This document shows positions 17,072-25,480 of a DNA stretch of 42,141 bases, one piece after another. The stretch is from contig NZ_JNYE01000103.1 in NCBI RefSeq assembly GCF_000717185.1, forward strand, positions 1 to 42,141, read 5' to 3'. The notes beneath the pieces were generated by a model. It did not search any database. It saw only the letters and a program-made list of their open reading frames with translations, and was not told the DNA's origin. The stretch is from Kitasatospora phosalacinea. Its GTDB lineage: Bacteria; Actinomycetota; Actinomycetes; Streptomycetales; Streptomycetaceae. Position 1 is the stretch's first letter, and every line of letters begins with the position of its first letter. A program made the position numbers and the translations under genes.

Positions 17072-19357
17072 TCAGTGCGGGCGACGGCGGCGCGCGGTCA
17101 GTCGGCGGCGGGCGCGGCCAGCCGGGAGAGGGCGGCGCGCAGGAACGGGCTGGGCACCTGGTAGCCGCCCTCCTCGCGGAGGGGGGCCCGCTGCGGGGTG
17201 GCCGCGGCGGGCGGCGGCGCTGCGGGCGCGTTCCAGGTAGGCGTCGTCGGTGCCGCCGGTGGTCCCGGTCGCCGTGGTGGAGGTCTCCGCCGCCGTCACG
17301 GGGGTCTCCTGACGTGCCGTCACCTGATCGGCGGTGGCAGCAACGGCGGTGGCGGCAACGGCGGTGTCCGCGACGGCGGTGGTCCGGTCGTCGCCCGTAG
17401 CGCCCGCCCCGCCGTCGCCCGTCCCGTCCGTCCCGGTGACGGTCGCGCCGCCGCCGAGCAGGACGCCCGCGAGCTGGTTGAGGACCTCGCTCTCGCTGGC
17501 GGGTGCGGCCGCGGCGGGGGCCGTTTCGGGTTCGGGCGTGGCGAAGGTGCCGTCGGCGCGGGCGTCGTCGAGCCAGCGGCGGCGGGCCCGCTGCCAGTGG
17601 CGGTCGCGGGGGTCGACGTCGCCGGCCTGGCCGAGGATGCCCGCGTCGCCGTACAGCTCCTCTTCCTCCTCGCCCTCGCTGCCGAACCGGGTGGGGCTGA
17701 CGAAGCGGTTGCCGTGCCGGTCGCCCTTGCCGCCGCCACCGCGTCCGGCCCCGCCGGCGCCGGGCATGTGGCCCGCTCCGGAGGCGCCGGTGGCGCCGGT
17801 GCGGCCGGAGGTCGCGCCGCCCGCCAGGGCACCGGCTCCGGGGCCGGTTCCGGTCCGGCCGGCCGCGGAACCGGCCCCGGAGACGCCGCCCGCTCCTGCG
17901 CCGCCGGTGCGTCCGGCCAGGGCGCTGCCCGCGCCGATGCCGCCGCCCGATCCGCGCAGCGCGGAGGCGCCGGTGCCGCCCGCGCCGCCGGAGAGGCCGC
18001 GGGCGGAGGAGCCGCCGAGGCCGTAGGGGCTGCTGCCCGTCCCGTTGAACGGGGTGAGTCCGGCGCGGCCGGTGTTGGTGCCGGTGCTGCCGAGGGTGCC
18101 CAGGGTGCTGCCGAGGGTGGTGCCGAGGTTGCCGAGCGGGTTGCCGCCGATGCTGCCGGTGCCGGGGCCGGTGCCGTAGATCGAGCTCGGGCTGTAGGTG
18201 CTTCCGGGCGTTCCGGTGGTGGTGCCGAGGTCGCCGATGCTGCCGATGCTGTCGAGGCCCAGGGAGCCGGTGCTGCTGGAGAGCGGCTTGAACACGGGGG
18301 CGCCGCTGCTGCCGCCGGTGTCGGAGCCGAAGTCGGGGAGGTTCGGGGCGGGCAGGCTGAAGGGGGCCAGGCCGGAGGCGCCGCCGGAGCCGGAGGTGCT
18401 GCCCGTCCCGGAGAAGTCGGCGGGGCTGCCGACCGAGCCGAACCCGCCGAAGGATCCGGAGCCGCCGGACGTCCCGGAACCGCCGTACGCCCCGGAGCCG
18501 CCGTACGCCCCGGCCGCGCCGCTGCCGTCCAGGCCCGGCAGCGAGAAGTCGGCCCCGGCGGTCCCGCCGGGGGTGCCCGCCCCGGCCGCGCCACTGCCGT
18601 CCAGGCCGGGCAGCGAGAAGCCGGACGGGTCGCCGGGGACGCCGCCGGGCAGGCCGCTGCCCGCGCCCGTCCCGAACAGGCCGCCGGGCAGGTTGGCGCC
18701 CACGCCGCCGCTCATCGTGCCGATGCCGCCCGGGCCGCCCGTCGCGCCCGCGCCGCCGACCCCTCCGGCACCCGAACTCCCGCTCGCGGTACTGCCGTTG
18801 AGGGAGCAGGTCTGGCCCATGCCGGTCATGTCGGCGATGTGGTCGGCGTTCGTCCGGAGCGTGGCGTCCACGTTGCCGCTGACCTGGCCGACGTACTGGT
18901 GGTACAGGGAGACGGCCTGCTTGACGCCCTCGGACTTCGCGATGTCGTCGTGCTTGCCGGCCGGGTGGGCGGCGATGTAGTCCTTGGCGTACTGGAGTTC
19001 GCGGATCATCTCGGTCTTGGCGTCGCCCACCGCCTGGGCCGCGCCCTGCATCGAGTTCGCCATGGCGTGCCCGGACTGCAGGGTGGTGCTGACGTGCGAG
19101 CCCTCGCCTCCGGCGAACTTCTTGAGGTACTGGGCGAAGCTGTCGGCGGCGGGCCCGGACATGCTCGCCATGGCCCGGTTCGCGGCCTCGACGATCGCCA
19201 CGACGTGGCTGTCGGCCACCTCGTTCCACTTGGCCCAGGCGGCGGCGAGCTCGGCGAGCAGGTCCTCGTTGCCGTCGGGGAAGACGATGTCGGCGCCTTG
19301 CTCGTTGCTCTGGAGGGTCTTGAGCACCTCGGCGAGGTCGGCGGGCAGCTCGATCAT
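17072..19357 (-). CDS. WXG100-like, Gly-rich T7SS-associated protein; C-terminus probably frameshifted
   Basis: As read, this is 761 aa. Residues 1-170 are a helical WXG100-like domain (start MIELPADLAEVLKTL, then AAAWAKWNEVADSH and AAADSFAQYLKKFAGGEGS-like segments) resembling the N-terminus of the giant protein. Residues about 190-560 are Gly/Ser/Thr-rich low complexity with repeated units such as FSLPGLDGSGAAGA. An acidic stretch GEEEEELYGDAG and a basic DPRDRHWQRARRRWL segment follow. The last ~45 codons have poor third-position GC and give Arg/Pro-rich text. From about 17245 down, the other frame has essentially all G/C third positions and reads EEGGYQVPSPFLRAALSRL, ending with TGA at 17098. 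A one-base frameshift (biological or assembly error) is therefore likely, giving a true end at 17098. It lies between two other ESX-like genes in the operon. Confidence 0.7.
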   Translation of the reverse strand: MIELPADLAEVLKTLQSNEQGADIVFPDGNEDLLAELAAAWAKWNEVADSHVVAIVEAANRAMASMSGPAADSFAQYLKKFAGGEGSHVSTTLQSGHAMANSMQGAAQAVGDAKTEMIRELQYAKDYIAAHPAGKHDDIAKSEGVKQAVSLYHQYVGQVSGNVDATLRTNADHIADMTGMGQTCSLNGSTASGSSGAGGVGGAGATGGPGGIGTMSGGVGANLPGGLFGTGAGSGLPGGVPGDPSGFSLPGLDGSGAAGAGTPGGTAGADFSLPGLDGSGAAGAYGGSGAYGGSGTSGGSGSFGGFGSVGSPADFSGTGSTSGSGGASGLAPFSLPAPNLPDFGSDTGGSSGAPVFKPLSSSTGSLGLDSIGSIGDLGTTTGTPGSTYSPSSIYGTGPGTGSIGGNPLGNLGTTLGSTLGTLGSTGTNTGRAGLTPFNGTGSSPYGLGGSSARGLSGGAGGTGASALRGSGGGIGAGSALAGRTGGAGAGGVSGAGSAAGRTGTGPGAGALAGGATSGRTGATGASGAGHMPGAGGAGRGGGGKGDRHGNRFVSPTRFGSEGEEEEELYGDAGILGQAGDVDPRDRHWQRARRRWLDDARADGTFATPEPETAPAAAAPASESEVLNQLAGVLLGGGATVTGTDGTGDGGAGATGDDRTTAVADTAVAATAVAATADQVTARQETPVTAAETSTTATGTTGGTDDAYLERARSAAARRGHPAAGPPPRGGRLPGAQPVPARRPLPAGRARRRLTARRRRPH

Positions 19358-19359
19358 GG

Positions 19360-19592
19360 CAGCGGGTCTCCGGAGGGGTGCGGTCGGGTCGGCAGGGGGC
19401 CCGCGGCGGCGCGGACGGAGCAGGAGCAGCGCGGAGGGCGCGGCGCGGAGCAGGACGGACGGCCCGGCACGGGCGGGTCGCCCGCCCGGCGGTGACGGCA
19501 GAGCCGGGCGGTGTCGACGGAGCCCGGCGGACGGCCAGACGGAGCCGGGCGGACGGCCCGGCGGGGGCGGGCGGGTGGCCCGCCCGGCGGCG
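19360..19592 (-). repeat. Repeat- and hairpin-rich intergenic spacer within the ESX-like operon
   Basis: The 233-bp gap has no convincing gene. It holds two almost identical hairpins with 8-bp arms, cores at 19471-19487 and 19569-19585 (GGGCGGG, 3-nt loop, CCCGCCC), each followed by CGGCGG. Between them the motif GGAGCC(C/G)GGCGGACGGCC is repeated. The downstream hairpin lies directly after the stop of the 266-aa gene. It could attenuate transcription or protect the 5' mRNA so that the first gene is made in excess; this is inference. Confidence 0.55.
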
Positions 19593-20393
19593 TCAGATGC
19601 CGTGCCCCGTCGGGGTCCACATGCCGGGCCCCATGTAGGGCGGCGGCGGCGGGGTGTTGTAGTCGAGGTCGGGCACCTCGGCGGAGTGGTAGCCGTCGCC
19701 CGGGTCGATGTCGCCGAGCCCTTCGATGGGCGGCGGCGGGGGCGGGGCGTCCACCGGACGGCCGTGCAGCTGCTCCGTGTGCTCCCGCGGCGCGGACTCC
19801 ATCGGCGCGAGGGGGAGGCGCGGCAGCTCCCCCTCCTCGGACTCCAGCAGCCTGCCCCGGGGGGCGAGCGGCAGGTGCGCCTGCGCGGGCTGCAGCGGCT
19901 GGCCCTCGGCGACGAACGGCAGGTGCCCCACGGTGGGCGCCGTCCGGTGCTCGGCCAGCGGCGCCATCACGTGCTGGGGCGTGAGCGTCGGCGTCCCGGC
20001 GGACACGTAGCCCTCCGCGCTCGCCAGGCCCGGTCCGGCCGGCATGGTGCCGGTGCCCATGACGCCGCCGAGCGCGGCGGCCTGCTGGTCGTCGTTGGCA
20101 CGGTGCCTGGCGACCATGGACTGCAGGTTCTCGCCGACCGCGGTGGCGTTCTGGATCAGTACCCGGATGCCTTCGAGGACCTGCTCCTGGTGCTCGGCGA
20201 TGCCGCCGACCGAGGAGCTGCCGCCCTGGATCGCCTTGCCGACCAGGTCGGTGCCGTAGACGGTCTCTTTGACCTGTTTGACCTTGGCCGCCAACTGGTT
20301 CGCGGGACCGTTCAGTTCGTCCAGCAGTCCGAGGATCTTCTTGGCCGCCGCCTCGACCTCGTCGAGGTCGATCCAGACCGTCTTGTCCGCCAC
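19593..20393 (-). CDS. ESX/WXG100-like helical protein with Pro-rich tail (first gene of the T7SS-linked operon)
   Basis: The GTG start at 20393 is preferred (266 aa, VADKTVWIDLDEVEAAAKK) because GGAGG lies 9 nt upstream. An ATG at 20432 would add 13 residues unlike the family. Residues 1-110 are two long amphipathic helices around a GGSSSVGG turn (LNGPANQLAAKVKQV, EHQEQVLEGIRVLIQ), the fold of small ESX proteins, although the W-x-G triplet is absent. Residues 110-266 are Pro-rich and disordered, with PPPPPPIEG and PPPPPYMGPGMW. There is no signal peptide. It is the promoter-proximal gene of the cluster ending in the giant protein and is probably co-secreted or a pairing partner; that role is inferred. 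Confidence 0.75.
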   Translation of the reverse strand: MADKTVWIDLDEVEAAAKKILGLLDELNGPANQLAAKVKQVKETVYGTDLVGKAIQGGSSSVGGIAEHQEQVLEGIRVLIQNATAVGENLQSMVARHRANDDQQAAALGGVMGTGTMPAGPGLASAEGYVSAGTPTLTPQHVMAPLAEHRTAPTVGHLPFVAEGQPLQPAQAHLPLAPRGRLLESEEGELPRLPLAPMESAPREHTEQLHGRPVDAPPPPPPIEGLGDIDPGDGYHSAEVPDLDYNTPPPPPYMGPGMWTPTGHGI

Positions 20394-20570
20394 TTTCCCC
20401 ACCCTCCGTGCTCCACCGCCCCCGGTCGGCACGCCCCTGCACCGGCGGTCTGCGCCGGACGTGCCGGAGCGCCGGGGGAGGGCAGCCGGGAGGTGCCGGC
20501 GCGTACTGCACCGGCCCGTTCCGTGCCCACCTTAACCCGCAGTTGGGAGCGCTCCCGCCGCGCGGACGTG

Positions 20571-20595
20571 CCGGGGTGACGTGACGTCACCCCGG
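20571..20595. promoter_or_regulatory. Perfect 11-bp inverted repeat (operator or terminator)
   Basis: CCGGGGTGACG (20571-20581) and CGTCACCCCGG (20585-20595) are perfect arms around TGA. The site lies in the 344-bp gap (20394-20737) between the end of the WD40 gene and the GTG of the ESX-like operon, about 180 bp upstream of that GTG. No T-tract follows, so an operator for the operon is as likely as a terminator for the WD40 gene. I found no clear -10/-35 pair in the rest of the gap. Confidence 0.45.
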
Positions 20596-20737
20596 CGCCG
20601 AGCCTGGCACCGGCTCACGTCGCGGCGGAGTCCGGAAGGCATGCATCAGGTAAATTCACGGCATGAACCCGTAAGGGAAGTAAAGACCGGAAGTGTTCAC
20701 TCCGGGTCGATCGTGAATGTTCTGCGCATGGTTCGTG

Positions 20738-22873
20738 TCAGATTTTGACCGCTCCGCCCGGAGTGACGATGCGCACACCGGCCTCGTCGAGGTCGATGGC
20801 CAGCGGAGTGCCGTCCAGCGCGGCCTCGTTGAGCAGGGAGGCGCTGGCCAGGTGCCACAGCCGCAGGGTGCCCGCGGCGTCGCCCGCCGCGAGCAGCGCC
20901 TCGCCGTCGAACTCGCGGCCCGCCACGGCCCGGACGGCCGTGCCGCCGCCGGCCAACTCGGCGGTGCGGCTGCCGTCCTGGACGTCCCAGACCAGGACGG
21001 TGCCGTCGCCCGCGCCCGCGATCACCGCGGGGCGGCCGCCGAGCACCGCGAAGGACAGCACCTCGGCGGCCTGCGGCAGCCCGGTGCAGACCGGCCCGGC
21101 CGCGCCGCTGACGGCGTGCCACAGGCGCACCGCCAGGTCCTCGCCCGCGGTGGCCAGGATCGGCTGGCCACCCGCGACGGTCGCGGCCAGCGCGGTGAAC
21201 GGGCCGCAGCCGGTGGCGAACCGGCGGCTGTCGGCGCCGGTGGCGGCGTCCCGGACGGCGATCGCGCCGTCGCGTCCGGCGGAGGCCAGCAGCGGCTGCT
21301 CGCCGGGGGTGAAGGCGAGCCCGGCGACCGGCCCGGCGTGCGGGACGGGCAGCGGGTGCGCGGTGCCGTCGGTGAGGCGGTGGCTGCGGACGGCGCCCGC
21401 CGCGGTGCCGCAGAGCAGCAGGTCGGCGGTGAGGTCGAGGCTGTGGACGGGGCCGCCCTCGCCTGGCAGGTCGAGGAGCAGGCCGCCGGTCGCGGCGTCC
21501 CAGACCTGGACGGCGCCGTCGCCGAACCCGGCGGCGAGCACCGCACGGCCGTGCAGGGCGCCGGCGGCCAGGGCGGTGAGCGGGCTGCCGGGGCGTCCGG
21601 CGGGCACGGCCCGGGGCGCGGGCGTGCCGGTGGCGGCGTCCCAGACGGTGATCCTGCCGGTCTCGTCGCCGGTGTAGAGCGCGTCCCCGACGGCGGCGAG
21701 GGCGGTGAGCCACTCCCCGGCCGGCCAGCCGTGCAGCGGGCGGCCGTCGTACACGTCCCAGGTGCGGACGGTGCCGTCCAGCGCGCAGGAGGCGAGGACG
21801 GGCCGGTCGGCGAGGGTGGTGAAGGCGAGGCCGGTCACGGTGGCGGTGTGGCCGTCGAGTTCGGCGACCGACTGGCCGGTGGCGAGGTCCCAGAGCCGGA
21901 TCCGGCGGTCCTGTCCGGCGGAGGCCAGCACGGCCTGGTTGTCGACGGTGAGCACGGCCAGCGCCAGCACCTCGCCGCGGTGGCCGACCAGCAGGTGCAG
22001 CAGCTCGCCGCTCCCGGCGTCCCAGACCCGGACGGTGCCGTCGGGGGACGCGGCGGCGAGCAGGTCGACCCCGGCGCAGTGCGCGGCGCGCAGCGCGGTC
22101 GCGCCGCGGCCGCCGGTGGGCAGGGTGCCCAGCACCCGGCCGTCGTCGGCCCGGACGGCCCGCAGGTCGCCGGCCTGCCCGGCCGAGAACGCCACCGGGA
22201 TGTCCCGGCAGACCAGGGCGGCGACGGACTGGGCGCCCTCGCCGCCGGTGGTGCCGTGCGCGACGGCGCCGGTGGCGGCGTCCCAGACCTGGACCGAGCC
22301 GTCGGTGCTGCCGACCGCGAACAGCGAGCGGCCGCCCGCCTCGCCGAGCGCGACGGCGGTCGGGGCGAGCCCGGCGTCGGCGTCGGAGCCGCCGAGCGGG
22401 GCGGCGTCGTCCAGCGCGGTGAGGCCGAACGCGCCGTCGGCCTCGACCAGGGCGTACGCGGCCCGGCCCGCCACGGTGCCGACCGCGGCGGCGCTGCGGG
22501 CGGTTCCGGCGGCGGGCTCGGTGCGGGCCAGGGCGGCGGGCAGCGCGGCGGGGCGGTCGGCCTCGCCGAGGGCCTGGGCGAGCAGCGCGTCGAGCACGGC
22601 CGCGTCGGCGGGGACGGGCGCGGCGGTGCCGTCGGTCCACTGCCGGTCGGGCTGCCCGGGCTGCCCCTGGACGGTGAGCCGCCGCCCGGTGGCGGGCGCG
22701 TCGGCGGGCGCGGGGGCGGGGAGCTGGGCGGTTCCGGCGAGGACGCGGCGGAGCAGCGCGGGGTCGGTCCGGCCGGTCCGCTCGCGGTCGGCGCGAAGGG
22801 CCCGGAAGGTGCCGTCGGCGGTGATCAGCAGTTCGCCGCGGCCGCCGTCTTCCAGCCGTACGCTTCCTGACAT
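20738..22873 (-). CDS. WD40 repeat protein
   Basis: This 711-aa protein has an N-terminal region (about 1-190) without a recognised domain. At least ten WD40 units follow, each ending in a W/R-D signature: SVQVWDAATG, TVRVWDAGSG, RIRLWDLATG, TVRTWDVYDG, RITVWDAATG, AVQVWDAATG, AIAVRDAATG, AVRLWHAVSG, TVLVWDVQDG and TLRLWHLASA. One or two β-propellers would act as a protein-interaction scaffold. There is no kinase, TIR or transmembrane part. The ATG at 22873 is supported by AGGAG 7 nt upstream. The GNAT gene ends 45 nt upstream on the same strand. The T7SS-linked operon lies downstream on the same strand, but a 344-bp gap with an inverted repeat separates them, so a functional link is only a possibility. 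Confidence 0.85.
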   Translation of the reverse strand: MSGSVRLEDGGRGELLITADGTFRALRADRERTGRTDPALLRRVLAGTAQLPAPAPADAPATGRRLTVQGQPGQPDRQWTDGTAAPVPADAAVLDALLAQALGEADRPAALPAALARTEPAAGTARSAAAVGTVAGRAAYALVEADGAFGLTALDDAAPLGGSDADAGLAPTAVALGEAGGRSLFAVGSTDGSVQVWDAATGAVAHGTTGGEGAQSVAALVCRDIPVAFSAGQAGDLRAVRADDGRVLGTLPTGGRGATALRAAHCAGVDLLAAASPDGTVRVWDAGSGELLHLLVGHRGEVLALAVLTVDNQAVLASAGQDRRIRLWDLATGQSVAELDGHTATVTGLAFTTLADRPVLASCALDGTVRTWDVYDGRPLHGWPAGEWLTALAAVGDALYTGDETGRITVWDAATGTPAPRAVPAGRPGSPLTALAAGALHGRAVLAAGFGDGAVQVWDAATGGLLLDLPGEGGPVHSLDLTADLLLCGTAAGAVRSHRLTDGTAHPLPVPHAGPVAGLAFTPGEQPLLASAGRDGAIAVRDAATGADSRRFATGCGPFTALAATVAGGQPILATAGEDLAVRLWHAVSGAAGPVCTGLPQAAEVLSFAVLGGRPAVIAGAGDGTVLVWDVQDGSRTAELAGGGTAVRAVAGREFDGEALLAAGDAAGTLRLWHLASASLLNEAALDGTPLAIDLDEAGVRIVTPGGAVKI

Positions 22874-22918
22874 GGTGTCACTCCTGGTTCGGTGCGGGGA
22901 GGTTGGGAGCCCCGAGGG

Positions 22919-23488
22919 TCAGCAGAGGTCTTCCGGTACGAGGGTGGCGTGCACGGCGTCGTGCAGCCGGTGGGTGCGGGAGCTGCGGAACAGCGCCGGG
23001 CGGTAGCCGGCCCGGCGGAAGCCGATCGCGGCTCCGGTCAGCTGGCTGGGCATGTTGTCGGCGGCGGCGTAGGCGTCGATCCGGCGCAGGCCGATCCGTT
23101 CGAAGCCGAAGCGGCACGCCAGGCGCAGCGCGGCCTTGGCGGTGCGCAGCCGGCGGTGCTCGGGCAGCAGCCAGACGGCGACCTCGGCGCTCTCCCGTTC
23201 CGGGTCGAGGTCGACGAGTTCGGCCCAGCCGACGGGGACGCCGGTCGCGGCGTCCTCCAGCGCGAAGTAGGCGGCGCGGCCGGTCTCCCACAGCATCGGG
23301 GGGATGTCGGTGAGCCACTTCTCGGCGGCGGCGGTGTCCCGGTGCGGGACGACGGCCTGCAGGAACTCGCGCACCAGCGGGTCGTGGGTGCCGCGGTGCA
23401 CGAGGTCGGCGTCGCCGGGGCGCGGTCGGCGCAGCACCAGCCCGTCGGCCGTCATCGGTTCGTCCCGCACTTCGGCGAGCGTGTGCAT
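22919..23488 (-). CDS. GNAT family N-acetyltransferase (RimJ/RimL type)
   Basis: This 189-aa protein has the Acetyltransf_3 layout: LVLRRPRPGDADLV near the start, a β4 strand region VPVGWAELVDLD, ESAEVAVWLLPEHRRLRTAKAALRLA where the acetyl-CoA binding loop should be, and LRRIDAYAAADNMPSQLTGAAIGFRRAGYR as the C-terminal signature (usually N-x-x-S-x-x-x-A/L-x-x-x-G-F). The usual R/Q-x-x-G-x-A/G loop is poorly conserved (EHRRLRTAKAA). It probably transfers acetyl from acetyl-CoA to an amine of a small molecule or protein N-terminus; substrate unknown. The ATG at 23488 has GGGGGAG 2-3 nt upstream. It is probably co-transcribed with the WD40 gene. Confidence 0.8.
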   Translation of the reverse strand: MHTLAEVRDEPMTADGLVLRRPRPGDADLVHRGTHDPLVREFLQAVVPHRDTAAAEKWLTDIPPMLWETGRAAYFALEDAATGVPVGWAELVDLDPERESAEVAVWLLPEHRRLRTAKAALRLACRFGFERIGLRRIDAYAAADNMPSQLTGAAIGFRRAGYRPALFRSSRTHRLHDAVHATLVPEDLC

Positions 23489-23621
23489 CGCTCCCCCCGT
23501 CCGCTCCCCCTGCCGGCTTGCCGGACGGCCCTCGCGGGCCGCCCGGCGTACCCTCCCCCGCCGTCCGACCAGCCGTCAAGTCGGGCCCGGAAGGCGGACG
23601 TTTGTGCACGTCGGTGGGACG

Positions 23622-24017
23622 TTAGCGGAACGTGAGCGGGGCCGGGCAGGCTCTGTCGCGGGGTTCGTCACTCCACGTCCCGCCGCCCCCGGCCCACCCG
23701 TTCTCTCCCGGGCCGGGCGCCCCCGCTAGGGCGGCGGGACCCTCGGCCCTCCACCGGGCTTCGGCAGCAGCGGAGGTGCCCGGGGCGGTGCCGGCCTGGA
23801 CGGCGGCGTGGATCCGGTCGCCCTCCGCATCGCGGTAGAGCTCGGCCCGCAACCACCACCGACGCGGCACCCCGCCGATCACCTGGTCGTCGGCCTCGCC
23901 CATCTCCCGGTAGAACTCCATCCGCTGCGCCGGGGGCAGGACCGCGGCCACCGCGGCCTGGGTGCGCGGGATCGGCTGACGGTCGTCGTGGTGGCCGTGC
24001 AGGGGCGCTGCGCTCAC
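23622..24017 (-). CDS. Small protein of unknown function
   Basis: GTG at 24017 is preferred (131 aa) because GGGGGA lies 4-5 nt upstream. An ATG at 24098 in the same frame would add a low-complexity Pro/Ala stretch. The core PIPRTQAAVAAVLPPAQRMEF followed by YREMGEADDQVIGGVPRRWWL is helical and looks like small cytosolic proteins common in streptomycetes, where this 'PRTQ...LPP..R.EFY.E' pattern recurs beside other small genes. From about residue 95 on the protein is Gly/Ala/Pro-rich and not conserved-looking. There is no signal peptide or membrane segment. Function is not known to me. Confidence 0.6.
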   Translation of the reverse strand: MSAAPLHGHHDDRQPIPRTQAAVAAVLPPAQRMEFYREMGEADDQVIGGVPRRWWLRAELYRDAEGDRIHAAVQAGTAPGTSAAAEARWRAEGPAALAGAPGPGENGWAGGGGTWSDEPRDRACPAPLTFR

Positions 24018-24369
24018 CGTGTCCCCCGGAGGGTCTCGGGCGGGCGAGGCGGGTACCGGTGTCCCCGTCCCGGACGCTGCGCGGTACCGGGGCAACATGT
24101 TCGAGATGCCCGGTTTCGAAAGAGCGGCCCGACTTCCCCGGGTCCGCAGGAACGCGGCAGCGGGAGCCGACCGACGGGTGAGAATCCCTTACCCGGTCGG
24201 CCGAGCCCCTGCTGTGCAAAGTCGGCGTACCGGGTCCGGCACGGGCCCGGCCGGAGCGGTCGGCCCCGGCTGGGCCCGCGCCGTTGCTGGCGTCGGTTCC
24301 TACGCGGCGCGATGATCTGGGTCAAAGACCTCGCACGGACAACCCCTTGGTCACGACCGAATGCGCTCC
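24018..24369. other. 352-bp intergenic region without a gene
   Basis: It lies upstream of the small unknown gene and downstream of the VOC gene. Both strands lack a plausible reading frame with an RBS. A weak imperfect dyad (GGGTGAG...TTACCC, about 24176-24195) may be part of the promoter of the 131-aa gene. Nothing else stands out. Confidence 0.5.
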
Positions 24370-24771
24370 CTAGGACTCCTCCTGCGGGGCCAGGGTGCGC
24401 AGGACGCAGAACTCGTTGCCCTCCGGGTCCGCCATCACGACCCAGTTGCGGCCCGGCCCCTGGCCCACGTCGGTGGTGGTGGCGCCGAGGGCCAGCAGCC
24501 TGGCCACCTCCTCGGCGGTGCTGCGGTCGATCGGGCTGAGGTCGAGGTGCAGCCGGTTCTTCCCGGCCCGGTCCTCGGGGACGCGGAGGAACAGCAGGGT
24601 GGGCGGCATCTGCCGGGCCCGGACGTCCTCGGCGGTCGGTTCCCAGGAGGCGATCTCGACCTTGCCCTCGCCGCGGTCGATCACCGCGAAGTCCAGGGCC
24701 GCGCACCAGAAGGCGGCGAGCCGCTCCGGGTCGTGGCAGTCGACGACCAGTTCGGTGAACCTGCTGGTCAT
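24370..24771 (-). CDS. VOC superfamily (glyoxalase-like) protein
   Basis: This 133-aa protein begins [21 protein letters not shown] and continues WCAALDF, the hallmark start of the glyoxalase-like/VOC family seen in streptomycetes. It ends in [12 protein letters not shown]13 of the first βαβββ unit, the LHLDL strand of the second and the final E of the PEGNEF motif are the usual metal-ligand positions, so a metal site is plausible. The ATG at 24771 overlaps the stop of the acetyltransferase gene by 4 nt (ATGA), showing translational coupling. VOC proteins include fosfomycin and bleomycin resistance proteins and many unassigned enzymes. In this operon a role in drug or small-molecule detoxification is suggested by context only. 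Confidence 0.85.
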   Translation of the reverse strand: MTSRFTELVVDCHDPERLAAFWCAALDFAVIDRGEGKVEIASWEPTAEDVRARQMPPTLLFLRVPEDRAGKNRLHLDLSPIDRSTAEEVARLLALGATTTDVGQGPGRNWVVMADPEGNEFCVLRTLAPQEES

Positions 24772-25430
24772 GCCGCACCCCCGGGGGCCGGTCGGGGCGC
24801 GGCGGCGGCCAGTTCGTCGACGGTGCCGGACATGACGGTGCGCAGGTGCGCGGTGAGGTGCGGCAGGGGCCAGTCCCACCAGGCCAGCGCGAGCAGGCGC
24901 TTGACGTCGGCGTCGTCGTAGCGCCGCCGCAGCAGCCGGGCGGGGTTGCCGCCGACGACGCCGTAGTCTGGCACGTCCTCGACCACCACGGAACCGGCCG
25001 CGACGATCGCCCCGTGCCCGATCCGGACGCCGGGCATCACCGTGGCCCCGTACCCGATCCAGACGTCGTTGCCGACCGTGGTGTCACCGCGCCCGGGCAG
25101 GCCGGTGAGGAGGTCGAAGTGGTCGGCCCAGGAGCCGCCCATGATCGGGAAGGGGAACGTCGAGGGGCCGTCCATCCGGTGGTTGGCGCCGTTCATCAGG
25201 AACCGCACGCCCTCGCCGAGCGCGCAGAACTTCCCGATGACGAGCTTCTCGGGGCCGTAGTGGTAGAGGACGTTGCGGTGCTCGAAGGCGGTTGGGTCCA
25301 CCGGGTCGTCGTAGTAGCTGAACTCCCCGACCTCGATCAGCGGCGAGGTCACCAGGGGCTTGAGCAGCACGACCCGGGGCTGGTCGGGCATCGGGTGCAG
25401 CAGGGTCGGGTCGGCGGGTACGGGTGGCAT
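24768..25430 (-). CDS. CatB/Vat-type xenobiotic O-acetyltransferase (left-handed β-helix)
   Basis: This 220-aa protein matches the hexapeptide-repeat xenobiotic acetyltransferases (CatB chloramphenicol and Vat streptogramin A acetyltransferases). Features in order are [33 protein letters not shown] with probable catalytic H84 in the NGANH motif, the [10 protein letters not shown] loop, [19 protein letters not shown] and [13 protein letters not shown] hexapeptide coils, and [15 protein letters not shown] at the end of the helix. These enzymes are trimers that transfer acetyl from acetyl-CoA to a hydroxyl of the drug. ATG at 25430 is used. It is the middle gene of the leftward operon after the monooxygenase (50-nt gap), and the VOC gene overlaps its stop. 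Resistance to a group A streptogramin or chloramphenicol is possible but not shown. Confidence 0.88.
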   Translation of the reverse strand: MPPVPADPTLLHPMPDQPRVVLLKPLVTSPLIEVGEFSYYDDPVDPTAFEHRNVLYHYGPEKLVIGKFCALGEGVRFLMNGANHRMDGPSTFPFPIMGGSWADHFDLLTGLPGRGDTTVGNDVWIGYGATVMPGVRIGHGAIVAAGSVVVEDVPDYGVVGGNPARLLRRRYDDADVKRLLALAWWDWPLPHLTAHLRTVMSGTVDELAAAAPRPAPGGAA

Positions 25431-25480
25431 CGTGGCTTCCTCTCGGGGCGGGACGGGACGGGGGCGTCGGGGACGGGACG

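Noticed and set aside
17198..19495. Long plus-strand frame opposite the Gly-rich ESX-like gene
   Set aside because: Low-complexity Ala/Gly text, no RBS and no domain; a shadow of the Gly-rich minus-strand gene.
20717..22870. Plus-strand frame opposite the WD40 gene
   Set aside because: Translation is repetitive only because WD40 repeats are read backwards; no RBS or domain.
24018..24315. Small plus-strand frame (98 codons) in the gap before the VOC gene
   Set aside because: No RBS, no recognisable domain, and weak third-position bias.
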